Positions 1 to 8,100 of a stretch of DNA of 30,237 nt are shown piece after piece. Origin of the DNA: CAYMST01 sp964393115. Lineage in GTDB: Bacteria; Bacteroidota; Bacteroidia; Cytophagales; Cyclobacteriaceae. The stretch lies in NCBI GenBank assembly GCA_964393115.1, contig CAYMST010000020.1, positions 1-30,237 on the forward strand, written 5' to 3'. The notes beneath the pieces are model-generated. The model saw only the letters and a program-made list of their open reading frames with translations, was not told the origin of the DNA and searched no databases. Every line of letters begins with the position of its first letter. Position 1 is the first letter of the stretch. Both the position numbers and the translations under genes were made by a program.

Positions 1-1841
1 ATGAAATTCTTTATATAGTTAGAATAGTTGGTAATGATATAGGAATGGTTATTTCTGTCAATTTGCCATTCGTTCGTCCATTTATAACCTTTTTCCGGAC
101 TAACATCACTTTCATCTATCATGGCTACACTTGAGGTGGTGAGGTCTCCGTCTTCAGGGTTAATACCGTACCTTAACATTCCATATGTAACCCTAAACCC
201 ATGCTGTCCAAAACTGTATAGTTCGGCCATATTGGGTGCTCTCCATGCCCCGCCAATATTCGTTCGGTAGGTGAAGTTTTCATTGAATTTTTTCACTATG
301 CCCAGTGAAGAGGTCCAGTTAAAGTAAGTATAATCGTCAAAAAAGACATTTTTATGTACATCAATGCCCCCAACCTTGTTTCGTTCGCGGTCAAATCGCA
401 TGCCCAATTCGTAGGTAGTAGAGCCCGCTTGCAAGTTTTCTATAAGAAAGGCACTGTACCGGAATGTCCTATAGTTGGGTATGAAGGCGGTTCTATCAGT
501 GCCTGGATTATTGGTATTGTCCTGGGTAAACCGTTGTACTCCGATTATGCCATCTAGTTTTTTCCAATCTGGATGCTTCCATTCCAGCTGATAATCATTA
601 GTGGTAAGGTTAAGATCTATTATCGGTTTAAAAGAATTTCTCCTGACGTCAAACTCTTTTCTTTTATTTAATTGTCGACCTATTCGAAAAGTTAATTTGG
701 CATCATTAGAATACGTCCAGTCAATCTCTGCTTTGGTAAAGTGATGCCTTATTTTTTGATTAGGTTTATTGATGTCATAGGAGAAAGGGCGGATGAAATA
801 TGGTCTGTCCAAATTGATCGCTTCTTCAAGCAAGTCGCCGCTTTCAGCGACTGAGGCACGTAGTATAGCAAGGTTCTGGTCTATGTAACTATAATAAATT
901 TTGGCATCCAGACTTCTGAGCCGGTAGCGAAAGCCCAAATCAGCGGATTTTTCTATTTTGCCCGAGTTGGTTAGCGAATAATTGGGAGCATGTCTATCAC
1001 CAACACGATTATAATTTGCTCCAAGGCGGTAGCTAAAATTCTTCTTTCCTTCTTCTATTTTGGTTCCAAATGAATATCCTCGTCCATTAGTTTCATATCC
1101 TGTATTCATACCTGCACTGAACACTTCATTTAAGTATAACGGTGCAGACTCAACGAGAATAGCGCCGCCAAGAGCCTCTGGTCCATATTGGACACCAGCT
1201 GCACCTTTTATGATGGTGATGTTATCAGCACCCGATATGTTAATTTCAGGAGCATGATCTGTTCCCCAGTTTTGAAACCCATGTTTAAATCCATTATTGA
1301 GTACCAAAATGCGATTTCCATACAAGCCATGGATCACAGGAAGCTGGATATTACTTCCAGTGGAGGTAAATGTAACCCCAGAAACTTCTGATATGGTAGA
1401 AGCGAGTGTTAGGGAAGGACCACTTAGAAAGCCGATGTTCTCCACTTTTTCCTGGGTGATCGATATTGCTCCTTGTGGTGTTTCGTTTTCAACACTGATC
1501 GTAAGTTCATCAAGCGTACGAACCTCTTGTTTGAGGTATATGTGAGGATGTTTGCCATGTGCGTGATGTTGTGCACAAGTGGTGTCGCAATAGCCAAAGC
1601 ACGAAATGATTAAGGAGTTGTGCTCGCTACAAAGGTTTTGAAATTGGAATTGTCCGTTCTCATTCGTCAGCTCCCATTGTAATGTTCCAGCAATCTGAAC
1701 ACGAACAAAGGGTAGGGGCTCCTTAGTATCCGCATCAAATACTTTACCACCAAACTTAAAACTACATGAGTCTGGAGTCGTGGCACTTAGCACTGGATAT
1801 GATCCGAAACAAATAATAATTAATAACGCGAAATATTTCAT
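1..1841 (-). CDS. TonB-dependent outer-membrane receptor, Cys/His-rich N-terminal region (3' end beyond window)
   Basis: This gene runs off the left edge. From the ATG at 1841-1839 the frame is open for 613 residues with no stop. Residues 1-20 form a signal peptide. Residues about 28-103 match a carboxypeptidase-D regulatory-like domain (FGGKVFDADTKEPLPFV). A TonB plug domain follows at about 105-235 (VIHGLYGNRILVLNNG, GPEALGGAILVE), and then beta-barrel strands. Receptors of this family import metal chelates, vitamins or glycans using TonB energy. The extension is unusual: Cys71, Cys81, Cys85 and Cys89 are followed by a His cluster (His92, 93, 95, 98, 100). Together with the operator-like palindrome upstream, this suggests a metal substrate, which is inference. 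No SusD-like partner is visible, although one could lie beyond the edge. The family is secure; the substrate is not. Confidence 0.9.
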   Translation of the reverse strand, partial: MKYFALLIIICFGSYPVLSATTPDSCSFKFGGKVFDADTKEPLPFVRVQIAGTLQWELTNENGQFQFQNLCSEHNSLIISCFGYCDTTCAQHHAHGKHPHIYLKQEVRTLDELTISVENETPQGAISITQEKVENIGFLSGPSLTLASTISEVSGVTFTSTGSNIQLPVIHGLYGNRILVLNNGFKHGFQNWGTDHAPEINISGADNITIIKGAAGVQYGPEALGGAILVESAPLYLNEVFSAGMNTGYETNGRGYSFGTKIEEGKKNFSYRLGANYNRVGDRHAPNYSLTNSGKIEKSADLGFRYRLRSLDAKIYYSYIDQNLAILRASVAESGDLLEEAINLDRPYFIRPFSYDINKPNQKIRHHFTKAEIDWTYSNDAKLTFRIGRQLNKRKEFDVRRNSFKPIIDLNLTTNDYQLEWKHPDWKKLDGIIGVQRFTQDNTNNPGTDRTAFIPNYRTFRYSAFLIENLQAGSTTYELGMRFDRERNKVGGIDVHKNVFFDDYTYFNWTSSLGIVKKFNENFTYRTNIGGAWRAPNMAELYSFGQHGFRVTYGMLRYGINPEDGDLTTSSVAMIDESDVSPEKGYKWTNEWQIDRNNHSYIITNYSNYIKNF

Positions 1842-1953
1842 TGATCAAAGCGACCTTTGTCTCACATTTTAACCCCGAAAAATTTATTTGGAGGCCTTAT
1901 TTAAATTGATTCTTAACGTTTGTTAATAGATTGCAATGATAAGCGTTGTTAGA

Positions 1954-1982
1954 AAATTAACGCAACTAAGTTGCGTTAATTT
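1954..1982. promoter_or_regulatory. 29-bp perfect palindrome, FUR-family-like operator candidate
   Basis: Arms aaattaacgcaact (1954-1967) and agttgcgttaattt (1969-1982) are exact reverse complements around a single central base at 1968. A perfect inverted repeat with a one-base centre is the architecture of Fur/Zur/Mur-type boxes. It lies 113 bp upstream of the receptor start. No other annotated gene start is closer, so the receptor is the likely target. The regulator itself is not in the window. A transcript hairpin is the alternative, but the arms are A+T-rich at both ends and no U-tract follows on either strand. Confidence 0.6.
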
Positions 1983-2274
1983 ATAATCACTTGACAACAT
2001 TTGTGAATTGTTCAATAAACCCACTACAGAAACTACAGGGGTGAAAATAGCCCTCGTTCTGTTTATACTTTTCTCAATCAATTGTAATTCTGAATTCTCT
2101 CTGACACCCTTATACGCCATGTACTAGCTAAACGATAAGGTATCCGAATAAGTAAGTTTTTAAATTTGGAAGCATCACTAAAGGCATTGTATTTTGGATG
2201 ATTGTTTAACAATGGCAAATGGCTGATCAGTTTCAGTGATAAATTTCAATTTGGTAGCTTATTTAACCTCGAGA
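1983..2274. other. Intergenic region with a 28-codon lipoprotein-like ORF remnant
   Basis: This stretch lies between the palindrome and the 3' end of the oxidoreductase. The only coding-like feature is a plus-strand frame at 2041-2127. It begins with GTG and encodes a short hydrophobic leader followed by Cys15 (LFILFSINCNSEF), then a stop after 28 residues. It resembles the start of a lipoprotein gene, but Asn at -1 is poor for a lipobox and no ribosome-binding site is visible. It may be a remnant or chance. I see no terminator or RNA gene here. Confidence 0.3.
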
Positions 2275-3228
2275 TTATTTCACTCTTATTACAATCTTTC
2301 CACTAGCTCGTCTACTGCCCAAATATTTAAATGCGTCTGCTACTGACTCGAATGGATATACTCTATCTATGACACTGCGTAGCTTTCCAAGAGAAACATA
2401 ATGTGCCGCTCGTGCCAACAGTGAGCGCTCTACATTGGTGTTGATGGTGGCCATTTTGATACCATTTTGTTTTACTATTGAATGTATAAAGAAAGCCAAC
2501 GTATGGCGGAAGCTAGTATAGCCTACTAACACATATCCGCCATTTAGATTCAAGAGCTTTTTCATTTTTCGTGCATTGAGGTTACCCACCAGGTCAATGA
2601 TCAGATCGTAAGATGCTGGAATAGCCGTCAAGTCTTCGGATTCATAATTGAAGACCTTTGTGGCTCCAAGCTGTTTAACCAAATCTGTGTTTTTATGACT
2701 ACAGATGGCATGAACGATTAACCCATGAGCCTTTGCTAATTGAATGGCATACGTACCAATACCTCCCGAAGCACCATTTAAGAGAATCCTTGATCCCTTT
2801 GGCAGCTTGCCAAATTTATGCAATGCATCATAAGCCGTGGAGGAGGCTAATGGAAGCGCTGCAGCATCTTCGAAGTTCAGGTTATCCGGCATGCAGACAA
2901 GTCTATCTTCTTCTATACAGGCATACTCTGCAAATGCCGAATGAGCGGCTCTGCCAAACACGCGATCACCCACATGCAGTGAGGTTACTTTATCGCCAAT
3001 CGCCGTTATGACACCTGAGATGTCACCGCCAATAACGGTTTTATGCGGTTTGAATAGTCCGTTGGCTAGACGCACGATCCATATTTTACCCATCATGATG
3101 TGCCATTCTGCAGGGTTTAGCGAAATGGCATGTATGGCCACTTGGACCTCATTAGGCTTGGGAACGGGCATATCTAACTCTTCCTGTTGGAAATTGAGTC
3201 CATATTTTTTTCGAACAAACGCTTTCAT
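2275..3228 (-). CDS. NAD(P)-dependent medium-chain oxidoreductase (zinc-free MDR, quinone-oxidoreductase type)
   Basis: The protein has 317 residues from the ATG at 3228. This start is preferred over one seven codons upstream because it gives a 4-bp ATGA overlap with the preceding gene, typical of translational coupling, and an N-terminus (MKAFVRKKYG) normal for the family. Residues about 1-115 form the GroES-like domain (GGDISGVITAIGDKV, VGDRVFG). The Rossmann domain follows with the nucleotide-binding motif NGASGGIGTYAIQLAK. The Cys/His ligands of zinc-binding alcohol dehydrogenases are missing, so it belongs with quinone reductases and enoyl reductase-like MDRs. It probably reduces an electrophilic carbonyl or alkene with NADPH; the substrate is unknown. 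It is the last gene of the AraC-led unit. Confidence 0.88.
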   Translation of the reverse strand: MKAFVRKKYGLNFQQEELDMPVPKPNEVQVAIHAISLNPAEWHIMMGKIWIVRLANGLFKPHKTVIGGDISGVITAIGDKVTSLHVGDRVFGRAAHSAFAEYACIEEDRLVCMPDNLNFEDAAALPLASSTAYDALHKFGKLPKGSRILLNGASGGIGTYAIQLAKAHGLIVHAICSHKNTDLVKQLGATKVFNYESEDLTAIPASYDLIIDLVGNLNARKMKKLLNLNGGYVLVGYTSFRHTLAFFIHSIVKQNGIKMATINTNVERSLLARAAHYVSLGKLRSVIDRVYPFESVADAFKYLGSRRASGKIVIRVK

Positions 3229-3641
3229 GATGGATCTGTTTTTGGCCAATTAAAGGCATACCAAATAATAAATGACATAGCGGCGGTTTCTACGGAAGCG
3301 AAGAATACATAGGATAATGGTGTGGTACCCAATGAAGTGATCGTAGCGGGTACAACTACCCACAAAATAGATAGCACTGCTCCAATCATATTGACAATAC
3401 GATTTGCTTTACGGTTTAGGATTCTGGATAATAGAATCATAACTATTGGCACTTCCATAAAAAGGGCAAAAGCCAATACCGTTTCTTCGCTTAGTGTACT
3501 ACTTAAGCTTTCCAAGTTTTCTAGATACCCTGATTTAAGGGTGCCCAGTATATCGGCATAGATCATATTGACTAAGACGAATATCCATGTAGTAGATAGG
3601 ACAACCTGAGGCGATATTTTTATGTTAATGGCTAACTTCAT
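3225..3641 (-). CDS. DUF6326-like four-helix membrane protein, copy 2
   Basis: The protein has 138 residues, starting at the ATG at 3641, four bases after the preceding stop. The frame is open further upstream, but that part lies inside the neighbouring gene and reads as a low-complexity Cys/Gly/Ser stretch, so it is not used. Four hydrophobic segments are visible: VVLSTTWIFVLVNMIYADIL near the N-terminus, a second around EETVLAFALFMEVPIVMILL, then MIGAVLSILWVVVPATI and VETAAMSFIIWYAF. The layout, with MIYADI after helix 1 and a helix-2 E-P-I motif, fits the DUF6326 family, whose function is unknown. It is paralogous to the upstream gene. Its stop overlaps the start of the oxidoreductase, so the two are probably co-translated. 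Confidence 0.75.
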   Translation of the reverse strand: MKLAINIKISPQVVLSTTWIFVLVNMIYADILGTLKSGYLENLESLSSTLSEETVLAFALFMEVPIVMILLSRILNRKANRIVNMIGAVLSILWVVVPATITSLGTTPLSYVFFASVETAAMSFIIWYAFNWPKTDPS

Positions 3642-3645
3642 AAGC

Positions 3646-4065
3646 TTAGAATTTTGGATTTGAGACATTTGATGTTTCTGGTTTCCACTTCCACGCGGTC
3701 CACATGATCCACATGATCGTGGCAAACTCAATGATTTTGAAAAACGTGTCATCGAGGTCGCTAGGTGGTTCTGCTAGCAAGACACCTATGGTTAGTACCG
3801 AAGCAATCAAGTTGAGAGGGCGGCTCCACTTTCGAAGTAGTAAGAGTGATAGTAAGCACATCAGAATGGGTATTTCTACCAAAAAACCACCGAGTAAAAT
3901 GAGTTCCTCTGTAACAGGGGTACCATTATAGATACCGGTCAGCAACATCTCAAGGTGCGACTTCATCGTGAATTGATGAATATCTCTAAAGATGATGTTA
4001 AGCAATATGAACAGCCATAAAGCTGATAATTTGAAGTTTAATTTAATCGGTTCCATTTCTCTCAT
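3646..4065 (-). CDS. DUF6326-like four-helix membrane protein, copy 1
   Basis: The protein has 139 residues from the ATG at 4065; an ATG three codons later (4056), preceded by GAGA, is equally possible. Four hydrophobic segments match those of the next gene in order and spacing: LSALWLFILLNIIFRDI, LLGGFLVEIPILMCLLSLLL, LNLIASVLTIGVLL and IIEFATIMWIMWTAWKW. Shared landmarks are the Ile-Asp/Ala-Asp pair after helix 1 and the VEIPI/MEVPI segment. Divergence between the copies is high, so the duplication is old or the copies were acquired separately. Function is unknown. The position between an AraC regulator and an oxidoreductase suggests a membrane role in the same stress or metabolic response, which is inference. 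Confidence 0.72.
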   Translation of the reverse strand: MREMEPIKLNFKLSALWLFILLNIIFRDIHQFTMKSHLEMLLTGIYNGTPVTEELILLGGFLVEIPILMCLLSLLLLRKWSRPLNLIASVLTIGVLLAEPPSDLDDTFFKIIEFATIMWIMWTAWKWKPETSNVSNPKF

Positions 4066-4113
4066 TTTGTACACTACAAAAATCCGAAAATGGGAAGGCG
4101 ATAACTTGTCGAT

Positions 4114-4974
4114 TTAGTTCATAGACTTGACAGATTGGCTCAACCGATACTGAGAGGGACTTTGACTAAAATGCTTTTTGAAGGCACGGCTTAGGTGTTC
4201 GGGGCTTTCGAAACCAAACTGATAGCCAATATGGCTGATCTGCTCATCTGATATGCGCAATTTTTCAGCTGCTTTTTCCAAGCGTTTTTCCAGTAAATAC
4301 TGAGCAGGAGAGGCGTTGTAGAGCTCCTTAAATCTTCTTTTAAAAGTGGAAAGGCTATGACCTGTCAGCTGTGCTAGATTGTCAACATTGGCTGGAGTGT
4401 AGAGATGCGCGTCTATAATTTCTTTGAATGAAAAGGATCGTTCTGAAAAAAGGCTTTTTATGATTTGCTTGACTGATTGTGCATTGTCCGTTTGTAGTAG
4501 TAATAAGACAATTTCTTTGAGCTTCAACTTAATGAGTTGGTTGTTAACTCCTTTTTTATGAACAAATAAACTGTTGATTCGATCAAAAAAGTCTTTCACC
4601 AAGGCCACCGCGGCCTCTTGTACCACATATTCGTTTACCGGAGTTTGAAGCTCTTCCCAAAGTGCTGGTTTCTCGCCGTCAAAACATTCTTTGAGCAATG
4701 ATTTATTAAGATGTACAATCGTAGAGTCGATATGTCCTTTGAGATTATTGGAGATTAAGTTGCCTACAGTCAGTCCACAGGTTGACAGAATAGTTGTTCC
4801 TGTGGAGGATGATACGCTCGGAAATTCGGCAAGCGGTTGGTTATCGCCTTCGTTGATATAAAGGTAACAGGCATCAGAAGGTAAGAGTAGGTCTTCTACG
4901 ACAGGTGTGGTTACACGAACCTTAGTAAATACCGGGGTATCGTTGTAGAATATTTGATCTTTGGCAGAAATCAT
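4114..4974 (-). CDS. AraC-family transcriptional regulator
   Basis: The protein has 286 residues. The C-terminal ~95 residues form the double helix-turn-helix of AraC/XylS proteins: LAQLTGHSLSTFKRRFKEL for the first, then the family signature ISHIGYQFGFESPEHLSRAF with a final SPSQYR. The N-terminal ~180 residues form a ligand-binding or dimerisation domain resembling ExsA-like Bacteroidota regulators, including a segment similar to a small beta-barrel (DACYLYINEGDNQPLAEF). It is the first gene of a minus-strand series; the next starts 48 bp downstream. It probably activates itself and the two membrane proteins and oxidoreductase behind it. It is also divergent from the glycoside hydrolase gene, so control of that gene from the shared 195-bp region is possible. 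Confidence 0.92.
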   Translation of the reverse strand: MISAKDQIFYNDTPVFTKVRVTTPVVEDLLLPSDACYLYINEGDNQPLAEFPSVSSSTGTTILSTCGLTVGNLISNNLKGHIDSTIVHLNKSLLKECFDGEKPALWEELQTPVNEYVVQEAAVALVKDFFDRINSLFVHKKGVNNQLIKLKLKEIVLLLLQTDNAQSVKQIIKSLFSERSFSFKEIIDAHLYTPANVDNLAQLTGHSLSTFKRRFKELYNASPAQYLLEKRLEKAAEKLRISDEQISHIGYQFGFESPEHLSRAFKKHFSQSPSQYRLSQSVKSMN

Positions 4975-5169
4975 AATATGAGTTGAAAGCTACTAAATCG
5001 TTGCCATTAAAACAGATCGATTATCCAGATAATTCCAACGGGTTCTAGAATAAATTACTAAATTACCGTACCTATCACGTTTATCCATTCTTAAAAACTA
5101 GTGTTCCGATATTGGAAGTAGCTAGCAACCTATTTTTTTAACAACAATAAAACTAATGCAATCATTAAA

Positions 5170-8100
5170 ATGAGAAAGATTATTCTATTCGTACTATTCG
5201 TAGTCAGTAGTACTTCCTGGGTTTTTTCAAATGTTCCGTTGTATAAGATCTTCGAAAAAACCGTTATCAACGACAACAGCTATGGGAATAAGTTTAGAGA
5301 TGTTACACTGAACGTTAGTTATCTATCGCCTTCCGGGCGGCAAGTTGACTTTTGGGGATTCTTTGATGGTGACGGCAATGGTGGTGGTCACAAATCAAGT
5401 GGTAATGTCTGGAAGATGCGTTTTATGCCTGATGAACTAGGTCAGTGGAGTTACAGCTACCGGTGGACTGATGGTACTCCTGGTGGTAACGGAACTTTTA
5501 TGTGTCAAGAAGAAGGTCGTGGAAAGGGCATATTACGAGCCTATCAAGATAACCCACGTTGGCTGGCATATAATGGCACAGATCCCGTATTTATCAAGTC
5601 ATATTACGTAAAACCCCATGGCTCGATCACACAACCGATAAGCTGGATGGGCCCAAATGTTTACCAAAGAGCGCTGGATAGGGGGTACAACCACCTGCAA
5701 ATAGCTGGGTTGCTACCCATAGGATACATGGATCAATCGTTTACCGACGGACCTTCTCAGCTTGACAAGATTATGATTGTGGAAAATGATCCTTACGACC
5801 AAGTATTGGATGTCTGGGAGCGAATGGAAACACACTTTGACTGGTGGCTGGCGCATGATATGAACGTACATTTTTTCCAAGGCTTTCATGGCAAAAAGCA
5901 ATTTAAAGTAAGGTATGATATCATGAGTAATGCCGAAAAAGACTTTTACCTCCGCTATGTCATGTCCAGACTTGCTCCATATGCGGTTGTCGCCGGTTGG
6001 AATTATACTTGGGAAACTAAAGGAAATGGCAAGGATGCTGACTTTGCGGCGCGCTTGGCACAGTTTGACCCCTGGGATCACCTGAGAAGCTATCATGATG
6101 CGCGTCCCGATGAAAACTTTTATGATAACCCTAATTACACATTTGCTCCTACGGAAGATCATGGACTTGATAGTCATGACGGCTCTCTATCCGCCTATAA
6201 GGGTAAACCAGTATTTATGAGCGAAGGAAACGATCTTTGGAGGTCTTGTTGGAATGCCAGAGAATATCAAATTCAACAGCACTGCTGGTGGGTAACCACA
6301 GCAGGGGCTTCCTTTACATGGAATGATTTGCCGAGTTGCAACGACAATGTTTCGACAGATATGTTCTCTTGGTCTGGTGCTACGCAAACCATTGATAACT
6401 TGTTTAATATCATGGAAAACATGGTGACTTTCTATACCATGGAGCCACACGATGATTTATTGAGCGGAGAGCAAGATCATACGTATTGCTTAGCAGAACC
6501 CGGTAAGCAATATTTAGTCTATGAGGATGGTGGAGGCTCGTTTGAGATAACCCTTTTTAGTGGTTCTTATCAGGCGACTTGGTTGGATGCCAATAACCTG
6601 AGTAACCGCCAAGAGTTCAACTTTATCTCTGGAGGAGGAAGTAGAAATTTTACCACCCCAAATACGGATACGAACTGGATATTACTATTGATCAATGAGT
6701 CCGAGGTGCCGAGTGTTCAGTTGATAAGCCCTAATAATGGAGATTTATTTTCACCAGGTGATAACATTGCATTTGAGGCTACAGCGACTATTGATGAGGG
6801 TAGTATCGCGCTTGTTGAGTTTTATGCTAATGACAATAAGTTAGGAGAGGACATCACCTCTCCTTATGAGTGGATATGGACTGATGTTGAGGAAGGAAAT
6901 TATGAGATTACTGCCGTGGCTACGGCTAATTCAGGTGTTAGGTCTTCGTCGTCGGTTACTAGTATTGCTGTAGTTGCGCCTCCGGTATTTAGTTCTGTTC
7001 AGGTAAGTCCGTCTGGTACGACTATGGCTCCAGGAGCCACCCTTTCGTTAAATGCCATGGCTATGGATCAATATGGAAATGCGCTTGCCGTTCAACCAGA
7101 GTTCAGTTGGAGTTTAATCGGAGAGGGAGTACTAAACGGTAACAGTTATACCGCTCCACTGTTTGAAGGAGGAACCTATACCATTTCGGCCGAAGCTTCT
7201 GTTGATGACTTGTCCCATACCGGTACTTCTGAAATCACAGTGTCTCTTTCTAGTGACCTTTTTGCTACGGTTAATGCGACCACGGGCTTAGTATATGAAA
7301 TAGAACGAACTCCTGTTGAAGGAACATTATACTATACTGACAGACCCTATATGATTACGTCACTTCCAGCTGTTTTAACCAATAGCGAGTTGATACGAAC
7401 GCCAAATGAGGATAAAGCAAATGTCTCGGGTAATCTGGTGTCATTTGATATCATTAGTGATGCTACTATTTATGTTGGATATGACAGTCGTTATGCAGCA
7501 CTTCCGGATTGGATGGCCGATTGGGAGACGGTCGGTGAAGTGGTAGAAACAAGTGATAAGGACTCTGATTTTGTATTGTTCAAAAAGGACTATAATGCTG
7601 GAATGGTGAGTGTAGGAGGGAACTTATCGGGAGGAGCTGTCGGTGCCGCCACCAACTATATCCTATTTGGGTCTAGGAAGATATTTGTCGATTCGGTTAA
7701 GGTGTCTGGGCTATCACTCAACGTCACGACGCTGAGTATAGATGCTGGCAGTTCTGAGCAACTTGAAGCACAAATAACCCCTTTTAATGCCACCAATCAG
7801 GCCGTTACTTGGCTTAGCAGTAATCCAGAAGTAGCAACTGTGGATGCTCAGGGCTTCGTCTTTGGTATGGCAGCTGGCATGTCTACGATCAGTGCTGTGA
7901 CTCAGGATGGGGGTTATGTAGCTGAATGCCAAGTGACAGTTCACCAAGTAAATATTCCGGTTACGGGCGTTACAATAGAATCTGATGAAATTAATATTTT
8001 TGAAACCCAATGTATCCCAGTAGTTGCCACGGTGCTTCCCTCTAACGCGAGCAATCAGTCCGTAAGTTGGGCTTCTGCTGATGAAACGGTGGCAACAGTT

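Noticed and set aside
1923..2120. Minus-strand ORF of 65 codons across the palindrome
   Set aside because: It reads through the perfect palindrome, has no domain or signal features and an unlikely composition; it is best explained as chance.
3642..3752. Upstream extension of the second DUF6326-like protein
   Set aside because: The extension lies within the preceding gene and codes for a low-complexity Cys/Gly/Ser stretch; the ATG at 3641 is the natural start.
5713..6450. Minus-strand ORFs inside the hydrolase gene
   Set aside because: They are antisense to a well-conserved catalytic domain and show no family pattern.
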